Positions 37,601 through 44,351 of a stretch of DNA of 64,000 nucleotides are shown one piece after another. The DNA is taken from assembly GCF_031179985.1 (NCBI RefSeq), contig NZ_JAPSHJ010000003.1, positions 95,071 to 159,070 of the forward strand. Direction: 5' to 3'. A program made the position numbers and the translations under genes. Under the pieces are notes generated by a model. The model was not told the DNA's origin. It searched no databases and saw only the letters and a list, made by a program, of their open reading frames with translations. Each line of letters starts with the position of its first letter. The first letter of the stretch is position 1. The DNA is from Arthrobacter sp. (lineage in GTDB: Bacteria; Actinomycetota; Actinomycetes; Actinomycetales; Micrococcaceae).

Positions 37601-37697
37601 AGATGACAGCTGCTGCGGCAACCACCGCCAATGTCGAAAACGTGGTCGCCGAGGCAACAACACGCCTCTTTCGTTCCACCCAAGACCGAATCCCCAT
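31635..37697 (-). CDS. Giant surface protein with tandem Ig-like and FN3 domains
   Basis: This protein has about 2,020 residues. It starts with a short basic cytoplasmic segment (MGIRSWVERKRRVVAS) and one signal-anchor helix. About 350 residues of propeller-like repeats follow (GGVWVTNTSKNLVGHLNFQS). Then come about ten cadherin/Big_9-type modules marked by NDSDPDGD, WIDPDGDD, NDVDPAGG, NDSDPAGG, GIDPDGDS and NDADPDGD. At least three FN3 modules follow (VLNWSPPANNGSPITGYKVS), and the C-terminal domain is Cys-containing (CEWPTNSTTASDTRANC). The acidic loops suggest calcium binding. The ATG at 37697 is chosen because the membrane helix follows it directly and GGGGGAG precedes it. It leads the operon with DUF58, transglutaminase and kinase genes. 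Likely role: cell-wall or envelope scaffold; this is inference. Confidence 0.88.
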   Translation of the reverse strand: MGIRSWVERKRRVVASATTFSTLAVVAAAAVIYPGFTVTQVDLNDGGVWVTNTSKNLVGHLNFQSKLLDGGLMAASPDFDVLQNAGTVFLSDHSKSTLSPVSVTDVVLGQPQALPTPVAVSFGQKAIALANQENGRLWVTDSNALGSFDPASSEPVLTDAKGVVATVGANDVVYAANPAKGELTTLQLDSAGAIASEKSVEYALLRNIQNAQIAAVGDKPVVLDPATGSLYLPGGKKVALPDPAGARIQQSGADASFVAVATSKALIKQPLDGSAAIVTDLGATGNAAAPVRLGSCLYAAWAGSQKYVRDCDNPNDNARQDIPTTGARADFVFRVNRNVVVLNDVYSGDVWLVTENMRLVSNWDDVIPPPDKSDDQDENAADNNPVNTLPDRTKENRPPTAVDDQFGVRPGRTTLLPLLDNDSDPDGDVLTARLQGEPPAVGSLQAVYNGTGMQVTVPADASGAASFQYQANDGRGGTATARVTLTVKDRATNEGPTQKRVPTILLEQGKSISQNVLTDWIDPDGDDLLLLAATASSEGDQVRVRPDGQLTFQDVGTSLGRKEVVLVVSDGQAQTEGKLIVDVRAKGSLPPKANADHAAGIAGQDLVVSPLGNDVDPAGGTLRLTRVDTPADLSVTPDYQSGTFRFRAANPGTYYLTYLVTNGPESSAGLIRIEISSAGASAEPPVAVADLALLPVGGEVLIDALANDSDPAGGVLVIQSVSQPKSTAIGIAVLDHHILRITDVRGLTSPTSFTYTVSNGTASATGEVTVVPVPAPSKLLPPVATADEITVRANDVATISVLANDSHPNGSKLKLNPVLIQGVDPAQGLLAVSGDVLRFKAGPTAMTVHAIYAVTGPDGQEDSAQVTIHIRGGGAEQNSRPLPQKVTARVIAGKTSRISIPLDGIDPDGDSVTLIGLEQAPGKGTAMVGATWIEYTASQKASGQDLFSYVVEDRFGARSTASVVVGIAPASGSNQNPVAVEDTVTVLPGRHIAADVLSNDADPDGDPVSLANGGLEAAAELAAEVKDGRVQLTSPAAPGTVIVYYGITDGRGGAAVGTLKVVVRSDAPQLPPIARDDRVTFAETLGKTVVDVPVLKNDEDADGVAGELAISFPQPAPTARVSGTGTVSVTLGDEAQIIPYTVTDVDKLSSTAFIMLPGLKDQGPALRSSAPLEVVSGQLLTMNLQELVVVRAGKTPRITQDTKVRAVASNGAPLVKDGTTLVFTSADDYSGPAAVSFEVTDGASVDDPDGRVAMLTLSIRVLPDPARNHAPVFPGSSLETAVGEEAVLDLRQVASDVDEADKDKLAFALSGSSPAGIKVALDGGTLKVTADDVATKGATLTLALTVTDGRSAPVGGTVTVQVVASKRPLAGVNDDVVASARAGQAERVNVLENDSNPFPESPLKILSATVETGTGRATVEGDAVTVTPADNFVGTMVVRYRVQDKTQDAEREVDGRVRLTVKDKPDAPATPTVSEVRDRTVVLNWSPPANNGSPITGYKVSGSSGFSQQCPATTCTLSGLTNNVEYTFTVVATNEVGDSAASPASAPARPDAKPDAPAPPTLVFGDKELAVKWAVPNSPGSPVESYNLEISPAPPGGNVRVSNIAGTSFQWTGLQNGTPYQVRVQASNKAPDPSDWSAYSASGIPAGLPGAPGKPSATRSTSGGSESIMTVSWAAAPENGAAIDTYTVTAEQGGAVVSSKTVSGSQLGVAMTVGNSDTDYSFRVVAQNKAGSSAASPPSDPKRAFGAPGAVPAVQADPLDNAVQLTFQPADGNGATPTYQYQVNGGGFLTLPADKVVRSGVPNNGNYTIGVRAVNSLDGATHEGPVTNSNAVAPYGKPFGASVNAVTVATSVRFDIGSVANNGRSVVGLDYQTSDGKSGTLGAGGGSVTAGNGYDQSVSITVTTVDDLGQRTAVNASGQTAPAKYMTVQNGPKSPGTCEWPTNSTTASDTRANCAAGGGQFVEEGTKVQLQCVTNGAPYRIYDGNTGQDTGTTSTVWYKVINNLWIRPSDGPVDSGIPPC

Positions 37698-37826
37698 AGC
37701 TCCCCCATCCCATAGGTAACTGAATACTATCGGCAGTTCCATGGAGGGCCTATTCGGAAGCCGAAGCAGGACTTGGTGGCCCGTCATAACCGGTCCGCTG
37801 CTCTTTGAAAAACTGAACCACCCCTA

Positions 37827-37884
37827 CTGACACGGCACCAGAAATTGCCTAGGCTCAATACAGAGCCTCAGCGAAAACGCTTTC
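37827..37884 (+). promoter_or_regulatory. Promoter with LacI-type operator before the aldo/keto reductase pair
   Basis: CTGACA (37827-37832) and TAGGCT (37850-37855) form a -35/-10 pair spaced by 17 bp. GAAAACGCTTTC (37873-37884), a LacI-type near-palindrome centred on CG, sits just downstream of the expected start of transcription. The core GAAAACGCTT recurs inverted before the rhamnogalacturonan lyase gene. Confidence 0.65.
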
Positions 37885-37916
37885 TCAGACCGCCGTCCAT
37901 CGGAAAGAGCCCAACA

Positions 37917-38780
37917 ATGTCAGAATTTTCAAACAGCGCGGAATCCAGGGAAAACCTCATCCCGGACATCGCCCTCAATAACGGAGTCAGGGTCCCGCAA
38001 CTTGGATTTGGAGTGTTCCAGGTCCCGCCTGAGGAGACGCAGCGAGTGGTGGAGGATGCCCTGGAAGCGGGCTACCGGCACATCGACACCGCTGCCGCCT
38101 ACCGCAACGAGGCCGGCGTCGGTGCGGCGATAGCAGCCTCAGGCGTTCCGCGCGAAGAACTCTTTGTCACCACGAAGCTCCGGAACGGAGAGCAGGGACA
38201 AGCTCTTTCAGCGTTCCACAACAGCCTCAGGGCACTTGGCCTTGATTACGTGGATCTCTACCTCATCCACTGGCCGGTTCCTTCCCAGGGACTCTTCGTC
38301 AAAGCCTGGCAGGCCATGGAAAAGCTCTATGCCAACAACCAGGCGCGGGCCATTGGCATCTCCAACTTCCTGTCACCCCATGTGGACACGCTCCTTGAGC
38401 ATGCCGAAGTGGTTCCCGCCCTCAATCAGATCGAACTCCACCCCACGTACCAGCAGCGGGATCTGGCAGCAAAGTGCAGCTCATTGGGAATCGCCGTTGA
38501 GGCCTACAGCCCGCTGGGCCAGGGAACAGACCTTGACGCCGCAACGGTGAGAGAACGGGCAACCAGCCATGGGGCCACGCCCGCCCAGATCATCCTTGCG
38601 TGGCACCTCGCCCAAGGCACGGTTGTTATCCCAAAGTCCGCCAACTCGGCCAGGATGCGCGAGAACCTTGCTGCCACGTCCATCCAGCTCACGCAGGCGG
38701 AAATGGAATCCATCACGGCTTTGGAGTCGGGGGCACGCATTGGCTCCGATCCCGCCGTCGCAGCCTTCACGCAAATGTAA
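37917..38780 (+). CDS. Aldo/keto reductase (2,5-diketo-D-gluconate reductase type)
   Basis: This 287-residue AKR has VPQLGFGVFQVPPEET at the N-terminus, GYRHIDTAAAYRNEAGVG with the catalytic Asp and Tyr, LIHWPVPS, and the NADPH site VIPKSANSARMRENL. The start with GGAAAGAG upstream is at 37917; a longer frame has no homology. It has a 10-bp gap to the next reductase gene, so the two form an operon. Confidence 0.92.
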   Translation: MSEFSNSAESRENLIPDIALNNGVRVPQLGFGVFQVPPEETQRVVEDALEAGYRHIDTAAAYRNEAGVGAAIAASGVPREELFVTTKLRNGEQGQALSAFHNSLRALGLDYVDLYLIHWPVPSQGLFVKAWQAMEKLYANNQARAIGISNFLSPHVDTLLEHAEVVPALNQIELHPTYQQRDLAAKCSSLGIAVEAYSPLGQGTDLDAATVRERATSHGATPAQIILAWHLAQGTVVIPKSANSARMRENLAATSIQLTQAEMESITALESGARIGSDPAVAAFTQM

Positions 38781-38790
38781 GGAACTGACT

Positions 38791-39762
38791 ATGCAGTACA
38801 CCCACCTTGGCCGTTCAGGCCTGAACGTCTCGCGCCTGTGCCTCGGAACCATGAACTTCGGCCCGCAGACCGAAGAAGTCGCCGCCCATGCCATCATGGA
38901 CTCCGCGATTGAATCCGGGATCAATTTTTTCGACACCGCCAACGTCTACGGCGGGGCTGAGCATCGAGGCTGGACGGAGGAGATCATCGGCCGCTGGTTC
39001 GCTCAGGGCGGCGAGCGGCGTGAAAGGACTGTGCTCGCCACAAAGCTCTACGGCACCATGACCGATCGGCCCAATGAATCCAGGCTGTCCGCCCTGAATA
39101 TCCGCCGGGCCCTTGACGCGAGCCTCAAGCGGCTGCAGACCGATTACATCGACATTTACCAGTTCCATCACATTGACCGGGACACGCCTTGGGACGAGAT
39201 CTGGCAGGCCATGGAAGTCGCCGTCCAACAGGGCAAGATCCTGTATGCCGGCAGCAGCAATTTCGCCGGCTGGCACATTGCCCAGGCGCAGGAATCCGCT
39301 GCCCGCCGCAACTACACAGGACTTGTCAGCGAACAATCCATTTACAACCTGCTCACGCGAGCGGTGGAACTGGAAGTAATACCCGCTGCACAGCAATACG
39401 GGCTGGGACTGATTCCCTGGTCTCCGCTTCAAGGCGGTCTGCTCGGTGGCGTACTTAAGAAGGAGAACGACGGCGTCCGCCGCACCCAGGGACGCGCGGC
39501 CCTGGCCCTTGCAAAACACCGGGACAAGATCCAGCAGTATGAGGATCTTGCTGACGACCTTGGCCACGAACCCGGTGACGTGGCGCTCGCGTGGCTCCTG
39601 CATCAACCCGCGGTGACGGCCCCGATCGTGGGTCCGCGCACGCAGGAACAGTTGGACGCCGCTCTCCGGTCTTTGGACGTGAAGCTCGACGCTGATGCCA
39701 TCAAGCGGCTCGACGACATTTTCCCGGGGCACCGTACTGCCCCGGAAGACTACGCCTGGTAA
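38791..39762 (+). CDS. Aldo/keto reductase (AKR11/YajO-like)
   Basis: This 323-residue protein begins MQYTHLGRSGLNVSRLCLGT, contains GINFFDTANVYGGAEH with the catalytic Asp/Tyr, DIYQFHHIDRDTPWDEIWQA, and AGSSNFAGWHIAQAQ. It differs from the first reductase in subfamily, so the two probably act on different carbonyls. The frame is open further upstream, but only out of register with the homology. Confidence 0.93.
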   Translation: MQYTHLGRSGLNVSRLCLGTMNFGPQTEEVAAHAIMDSAIESGINFFDTANVYGGAEHRGWTEEIIGRWFAQGGERRERTVLATKLYGTMTDRPNESRLSALNIRRALDASLKRLQTDYIDIYQFHHIDRDTPWDEIWQAMEVAVQQGKILYAGSSNFAGWHIAQAQESAARRNYTGLVSEQSIYNLLTRAVELEVIPAAQQYGLGLIPWSPLQGGLLGGVLKKENDGVRRTQGRAALALAKHRDKIQQYEDLADDLGHEPGDVALAWLLHQPAVTAPIVGPRTQEQLDAALRSLDVKLDADAIKRLDDIFPGHRTAPEDYAW

Positions 39763-39828
39763 ATCAGAGGGCTAGTCGCCGAGCGACGACTTAGGCTCAG
39801 CCTCGGGTGCGGGCTCCCGGGAGCGCGC

Positions 39829-40023
39829 CTACGCGGAGAAAGCGTAAGGGCCGAACCGACCCCAGGCAACTGCGCCTGCCAGAATCAGCAGGACGACGTT
39901 GACGATCACCATCTGCGATTCCTTGCGTCGCGCGTGGGTGATGATGGCTCCGGCCATGATCAAGCCCAGGCCCAGCGCGGCCAGGGGCGCCAGGATGGGG
40001 GCGATCCCCAGAGCGGCCGGCAG
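39829..40023 (-). pseudogene. DoxX-like membrane protein, C-terminal remnant
   Basis: The minus strand reads LPAALGIAPILAPLAALGLG, then HARRKESQMVIVNVVLL and GRFGPYAFSA before the TAG at 39829-39831. This is the last half of a DoxX-like protein. The N-terminal half and start are missing; an in-frame stop lies at 40039-40041, already inside the tail of the neighbouring dead gene. Confidence 0.72.
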
Positions 40024-40027
40024 GAAG

Positions 40028-40084
40028 GGCTTCCAGGTCTACGCGGATCCCGCCGGCCATCCCTTCTGTCTCTGCTGGGGCTGA
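40028..40084 (+). pseudogene. VOC/glyoxalase family protein, C-terminal remnant
   Basis: The plus strand reads GFQVYADPAGHPFCLCWG and then TGA at 40082-40084. This is the typical last strand of a VOC-family (glyoxalase-like) protein. Everything upstream of it is replaced by the antisense DoxX remnant, so the two genes were joined tail to tail by a deletion or rearrangement. The 40085-40310 stretch that follows holds no gene I recognise. Confidence 0.7.
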
Positions 40085-40312
40085 CACCTCCCCTGCTTGT
40101 GGTAGAACCACGTCGGTCAGACGTGTGCATAGTCCCGAGCCAAAGCGCCGGCCCAGGACCCCGTCCACCGCGTAGGACCTTCCCGCCCACTTACCAGCGC
40201 CCACAAGGCGTGTCGCAACCAAACCGCCGTCGAAATTGGCTTCTGAGATGAAGTAACTGGGCTGGAGCGTCAGGAGCAGGAGCAGGCGGGGTGGACAGGT
40301 CGAGTGCAACCC

Positions 40313-40360
40313 TTGACCCGCGGCGCGGCCGCCATTACGGTACTGGGGAAGCGTTTTCCC
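40313..40360 (+). promoter_or_regulatory. Promoter and LacI-type operator of the rhamnogalacturonan lyase gene
   Basis: TTGACC (40313-40318) and TACGGT (40336-40341) are spaced by 17 bp. GGGAAGCGTTTTCCC (40346-40360) overlaps the expected transcription start. Its complement contains GAAAACGCTT, the same 10-bp core as at 37873, so a single LacI-family repressor could control both genes. Confidence 0.68.
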
Positions 40361-40385
40361 ATTTCGTAATTGAAAGGATTCACTG

Positions 40386-42935
40386 ATGAATCCGAGCAAA
40401 ATATCCAAGCGGTATCTGTCTGTCCTTGCCGCCGCAAGCGCCTTGGCCTTGGGCTGTACAGGAGTGCCCGCCAACGCCGTCGAACCTTCCGGACGTGCCA
40501 CTTCCGGAGTGCAACTGGACTACCTGGACCGCGGCCTGGTAGCTGCCGGCACCTCAGAGGGAGTCTTCCTCAGTTGGCGGCTCCTCGGCCACGAAGCAAG
40601 CAGCGCGTCCCCAACAGGCCTGACCGGAACGGACTTCGCCGTACACCGGGACGGCCAAAAAATTGCCACCGTCACCGACAGCACCAACTTCCTTGATCCT
40701 GCAGGAACAGCCACCTCTCAATACTCGGTTGCAGCCATCAGTGCAGGCCACGAAGTAGACCGCAGCGAGGACGTCACGCCCTGGGCCGGCAACTTCAAAG
40801 ACCTTCCGCTGAAGAAGCCGGCGAATGGAACAACGCCCAAAGGCGAGGTTTACACCTACTCCGCCAATGACATGAGTGTGGGCGACGTCAATGGCGACGG
40901 GCAGTATGAGTACGTCGTCAAATGGGACCCCTCCAATTCCAAGGACGTCTCACAGGTGGGCTACACAGGAGCCACCTACGTGGACACCTACACGGCCGAC
41001 GGAACGCTCCTTCACCGGATCGATCTGGGCGTCAACATCCGCTCCGGCGCCCACTACACGCAGCTGCTGGTGAACGACTTCGACGGCGACGGCCGCTCCG
41101 AGATGATGTTCAAAACCGCCCCGGGCACCAAGACCGTGTCCTTCACGGATGGAGCGGTCAAGGAAGAACAATTCATCTCGCTTCCCAAGGCAGATCAGGA
41201 GGCCGGCTACTCGCATGCCGACGACTATCGCATGAGTGCTGAGGACTACTACCGGCATATGGTTGAAACGTTCCAGAACTGGACGGAACATCCCGAAGTG
41301 AAGGCTGGCAACTGGCCCTCAACGCTTGAGGAAGCCTTCGGGACGACACCCAAATACCAGTACCCGCTCTCCGAATCCGACGCTGAAGCCCTGACCGACT
41401 ACTTCATGGACGTCTACGCCCCGTCCCGCAGCTCCCGGAACAACCTGCGGGCCTTTGAAGGCTTTATCGTGTCCGGTCCGGAATATCTGACGGTCTTCGA
41501 CGGTGCCACAGGCAAAGAACTGCAGACAGTGGCGTACAAACCGGACCGCCACGACGACGGCCTGATGTGGGGCGATTACGCCATGGGCCGGATTGAACCC
41601 GGCAACAGGGTGGACCGTTTCCTGGCCGGCGTTGCCTATCTCGATGGTAAGAAGCCGGCAGCTGTTTTTGCCCGCGGGTACTACACCCGCACTACCCTCG
41701 CCAGCTACACCTGGGACGGCCGGAACATCAGTGAAGTCTGGAACATTGACAGCGGCTGGACTCCCATGACGAATCCCTTCAATGATTCCCCTCACGGCCG
41801 CGACGGCACCGATCCGGAATACGGCAAACTGACCACGCAGGGGTTCCACTCGCTGAGCGCCTCCGACGTGGATGGAGACGGCAAACAGGAGATCGTCTAC
41901 GGCTCCGCAACCATCGACGACGACGGCTCGCTGCTCTACAGCTCCTTCGACCAGCTCCCGGCGGGAAGTGCAGCGCCCGGGGAACAGGCACGCCTCGGCC
42001 ACGGTGACGCGATGCACGTCACCGACATTGATCCGGACAGGCCCGGCAAGGAAATCTTCACCGTCCACGAAGGCGCTTCCTGGGCGCCCTACGGCTATGC
42101 CATGCGAGATGCCGCTACAGGAGAGGTGCTTTTCGGCGCCTACTCGGGGAAGGACACGGGGCGTGGCATGATCGGCGACGTCGATCCCGCCGTCCGAGGC
42201 ATCGAAAACTGGGCTATCGGGATGCAGTCGGCCGACGGCGATAAGCTGTCCCCGACTGCCACTCCGGGCACCAACATGAGCATCAAGTGGGCCGCGGACA
42301 TGACAACGCAAATCATCAACGGCTCCGGCGACCAGACCCCCTCGATTGTGGACTGGAAGCGCGGGACTTTGCTCAGCGCCGTCGGCACACGCACCAACAA
42401 CGGAACCAAAGGTACCCCGTCCCTCGTTGCGGACGTTCTGGGTGACTGGCGCGAGGAACTGCTGGTCCGCACAGCAGACAGTTCAGCCATCCGGATGTAT
42501 CTCAGCACCGAGGTCACCCAGCACAAGTTGTACACGCTGATGCACGATGCTCAGTACCGCGCGGAGGTGGCACGGCAGAACACCACCTACAACCAGCCTT
42601 CCTACACCGGGTTCTACTTCGCGTCCGACATGGACTTCACGAAGGTTCCGTTGCCCTCACTGTGGACTCCGGGAAGCGTCACCGGCCTGCAGTCCCGGCT
42701 CCAAGCCCTCGTTGGATCCGGTGAAGTGAGCGGGCCCGTCGCCAAGCAGCTCTCAGCAGTTCTTCAAACTGCCGTAGCGGCTGTTGCCCGGGGCGATGAA
42801 GAGCAGGCGGGACCGGCAGTCGAAAGATTTGTAGCCTTCCTGGACCAGCGGAAACAGACTGATCACGTGTCGGAGAGCGCCCGGAGGACACTGACACATC
42901 ACGCTTCATCAATTCTGAAGATGCTGGGCAGGTAG
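40386..42935 (+). CDS. Secreted rhamnogalacturonan lyase (PL11) with FIMAH-like tail
   Basis: This is an 849-residue protein. A signal peptide (about 1-32, cut near ANA) leads into the PL11 beta-propeller: YLDRGLVAAGTSEGVFLSWR near the start and calcium-binding FG-GAP-like loops DVNGDGQYEYV, DFDGDGRSEMMF and DVDGDGKQEIVYG. It would cleave the rhamnose-galacturonate backbone of pectin outside the cell. The last 85 residues are helical (LVGSGEVSGPVAKQLSAVLQ) and resemble the FIMAH domain of actinobacterial secreted proteins. A perfect hairpin follows the gene. Confidence 0.92.
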   Translation: MNPSKISKRYLSVLAAASALALGCTGVPANAVEPSGRATSGVQLDYLDRGLVAAGTSEGVFLSWRLLGHEASSASPTGLTGTDFAVHRDGQKIATVTDSTNFLDPAGTATSQYSVAAISAGHEVDRSEDVTPWAGNFKDLPLKKPANGTTPKGEVYTYSANDMSVGDVNGDGQYEYVVKWDPSNSKDVSQVGYTGATYVDTYTADGTLLHRIDLGVNIRSGAHYTQLLVNDFDGDGRSEMMFKTAPGTKTVSFTDGAVKEEQFISLPKADQEAGYSHADDYRMSAEDYYRHMVETFQNWTEHPEVKAGNWPSTLEEAFGTTPKYQYPLSESDAEALTDYFMDVYAPSRSSRNNLRAFEGFIVSGPEYLTVFDGATGKELQTVAYKPDRHDDGLMWGDYAMGRIEPGNRVDRFLAGVAYLDGKKPAAVFARGYYTRTTLASYTWDGRNISEVWNIDSGWTPMTNPFNDSPHGRDGTDPEYGKLTTQGFHSLSASDVDGDGKQEIVYGSATIDDDGSLLYSSFDQLPAGSAAPGEQARLGHGDAMHVTDIDPDRPGKEIFTVHEGASWAPYGYAMRDAATGEVLFGAYSGKDTGRGMIGDVDPAVRGIENWAIGMQSADGDKLSPTATPGTNMSIKWAADMTTQIINGSGDQTPSIVDWKRGTLLSAVGTRTNNGTKGTPSLVADVLGDWREELLVRTADSSAIRMYLSTEVTQHKLYTLMHDAQYRAEVARQNTTYNQPSYTGFYFASDMDFTKVPLPSLWTPGSVTGLQSRLQALVGSGEVSGPVAKQLSAVLQTAVAAVARGDEEQAGPAVERFVAFLDQRKQTDHVSESARRTLTHHASSILKMLGR

Positions 42936-42960
42936 GCAGCGAAGCGCAGGTTCGTTTATT

Positions 42961-42991
42961 CACCCCCGGTTCCCGGAAGGAACCGGGGGTG
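42961..42991 (+). terminator. Strong terminator hairpin
   Basis: CACCCCCGGTTCC (42961-42973) and GGAACCGGGGGTG (42979-42991) are perfectly complementary around CGGAA. It separates the lyase from the downstream reductase gene. Confidence 0.85.
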
Positions 42992-43024
42992 TGCAAAAGC
43001 GATGCCATAGGAGAGACTGCTCAA

Positions 43025-43855
43025 ATGTCACTTTCACCCCTGATTGAGCTCAATGATGGATCCAAAATCCCCCAGTTGGGGTTCGGCACCTGGCCGCTGA
43101 ATGACGAGGAGGTGGCCGACGCCGTCGTGTCCGCCGTGGAGGCCGGTTACCGGCACATTGATACTGCGGTGAAGTACGGCAACGAGGCGGGAGTCGGCGA
43201 AGGTATTCGCAGAAGCGGAATCGACCGCTCCGAGATCTACGTGACCACAAAACTCGACGGCGAATTCCAAGGACAAGAGCGGGCCGTTGAAGGATTGGAG
43301 GGTTCACTGGAACGGCTGGGCATGGACTCTGTGGACCTTCTCCTCATCCACTGGCCGCTCCCTCGACGCGGTGAGTTCGTCTCCACTTGGAAGACGTTCG
43401 AAATGCTTCAGGCGACGGGGAAAGCCCGCTCCATTGGAGTCTCAAATTTCAAGCCTACGCATCTTGATATTCTCCTCAGCGAAACAACGGTTGTACCTGC
43501 CGTCAACCAACTTCAAATCAATCCTGCGATCCCCAGGACCTTCGAACGGTCCTACAACGCGCGGCAGGGGATCCAGGCGGTCGCTTACAGCCCCCTTGGC
43601 GCCAGCAGCGAACTCCTTCACGCGCCTGTGCTGGCACGCATTTCGGAAAAACATGGCAAAACTCCCGGGCAGGTGGTGCTCCGTTGGCACGTTCAGCAGG
43701 GGCTGGTGGCGATCCCAAAATCGGCGCATCCGCAGCGTATCCGCGAAAATTTCGAGGTATTCGACTTCGAACTCGATGACCGGGATTTCGAGGCTATTGC
43801 AACACTGGACGCCGGGCCTGACGCGGGCGTGGACTCTGATATCCAGGGCCACTAA
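43025..43855 (+). CDS. Aldo/keto reductase
   Basis: This 276-residue AKR of the same subfamily as the gene at 37917 has IPQLGFGTWPLNDEEV, GYRHIDTAVKYGNEAGVGEG with the catalytic Asp and Tyr, LIHWPLPRRGEF, and VAIPKSAHPQRIRENF at the cofactor site. GGAGAG sits 9 bases before the ATG at 43025; an earlier start would lie within the terminator. The substrate is unknown, but the pectin context suggests a sugar-derived aldehyde. Confidence 0.92.
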   Translation: MSLSPLIELNDGSKIPQLGFGTWPLNDEEVADAVVSAVEAGYRHIDTAVKYGNEAGVGEGIRRSGIDRSEIYVTTKLDGEFQGQERAVEGLEGSLERLGMDSVDLLLIHWPLPRRGEFVSTWKTFEMLQATGKARSIGVSNFKPTHLDILLSETTVVPAVNQLQINPAIPRTFERSYNARQGIQAVAYSPLGASSELLHAPVLARISEKHGKTPGQVVLRWHVQQGLVAIPKSAHPQRIRENFEVFDFELDDRDFEAIATLDAGPDAGVDSDIQGH

Positions 43856-43914
43856 GGCAGCCTGACTGGCAAAAAAATACTAAGCATGATTACTATTGGG
43901 GAGAAGGATGAAGC

Positions 43915-43934
43915 GCACCCGGCAACCCGGGTGC
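43915..43934. terminator. Hairpin between reductase and GlsB genes
   Basis: GCACCCGG (43915-43922) pairs with CCGGGTGC (43927-43934). It could end the reductase transcript or sit in the leader of the next gene. Confidence 0.4.
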
Positions 43935-43959
43935 CTCCTTAAGAAGAAGGAACGATAAA

Positions 43960-44223
43960 ATGGGTTTTTTCGCATTTCTGATTCTGGGCCTTATTGCCGG
44001 CGCCATCGCTAAGGCAGTCCTCCCCGGGCGTCAGGGTGGTGGCATCTTCATCACGCTGCTGCTGGGTGTTGTTGGGGCCATCCTCGGCGGCTGGATCGGC
44101 GGAATGATCTTCGGCACCGGCCTCCAGGAGTTCTTCTCCTTGCAGACGTGGCTGCTGGCCATCGGTGGTGCGCTCATCGTACTGCTGGTCTACGGCATGA
44201 TCACCAAGCGCTCGCACCGCTAA
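43960..44223 (+). CDS. GlsB/YeaQ/YmgE family stress membrane protein
   Basis: This 87-residue protein is almost wholly hydrophobic with three membrane helices. It reads GLIAGAIAKAVLPGRQGGG and GVVGAILGGWIGGMIFGTG, the transglycosylase-associated/GlsB signature. It is usually stress induced. GAAGGA precedes the ATG. Confidence 0.93.
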   Translation: MGFFAFLILGLIAGAIAKAVLPGRQGGGIFITLLLGVVGAILGGWIGGMIFGTGLQEFFSLQTWLLAIGGALIVLLVYGMITKRSHR

Positions 44224-44239
44224 TCACGGTGCGGCCTGA

Positions 44240-44271
44240 AACCGGCTCCAGGAACCATCCTGGGGCCGGTT
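44240..44271 (+). terminator. Rho-independent terminator
   Basis: 14-bp arms AACCGGCTCCAGGA and TCCTGGGGCCGGTT with one T-G wobble surround ACCA, followed by TTC. Confidence 0.8.
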
Positions 44272-44351
44272 TTCTCGCTAAGGCTCGGCATGGCTGATAG
44301 CAGCCGCTGGGGCCAGGTACAAAAAACCTTCTCACAGAGCAGGAGTACATC

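Noticed and set aside
31635..37697. CRISPR-like or phage tail repeats
   Set aside because: The repetitiveness is at protein level (Ig/FN3 modules) with divergent DNA; there are no regular spacers and no phage genes.
35907..37715. 602-residue open frame antisense to the giant surface protein gene
   Set aside because: Composition is typical of an antisense frame (Val/Gly/His-rich, no motif), and the minus strand encodes recognisable Ig-like modules.
39797..40501. 234-residue minus-strand frame across the scar
   Set aside because: It runs through the DoxX remnant in the wrong frame and into the promoter and start of the lyase gene, so it is not a gene.
42989..43024. Upstream start for the third aldo/keto reductase
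   Set aside because: It begins inside the terminator hairpin of the lyase gene and adds no homology; the ATG at 43025 has a good ribosome site.
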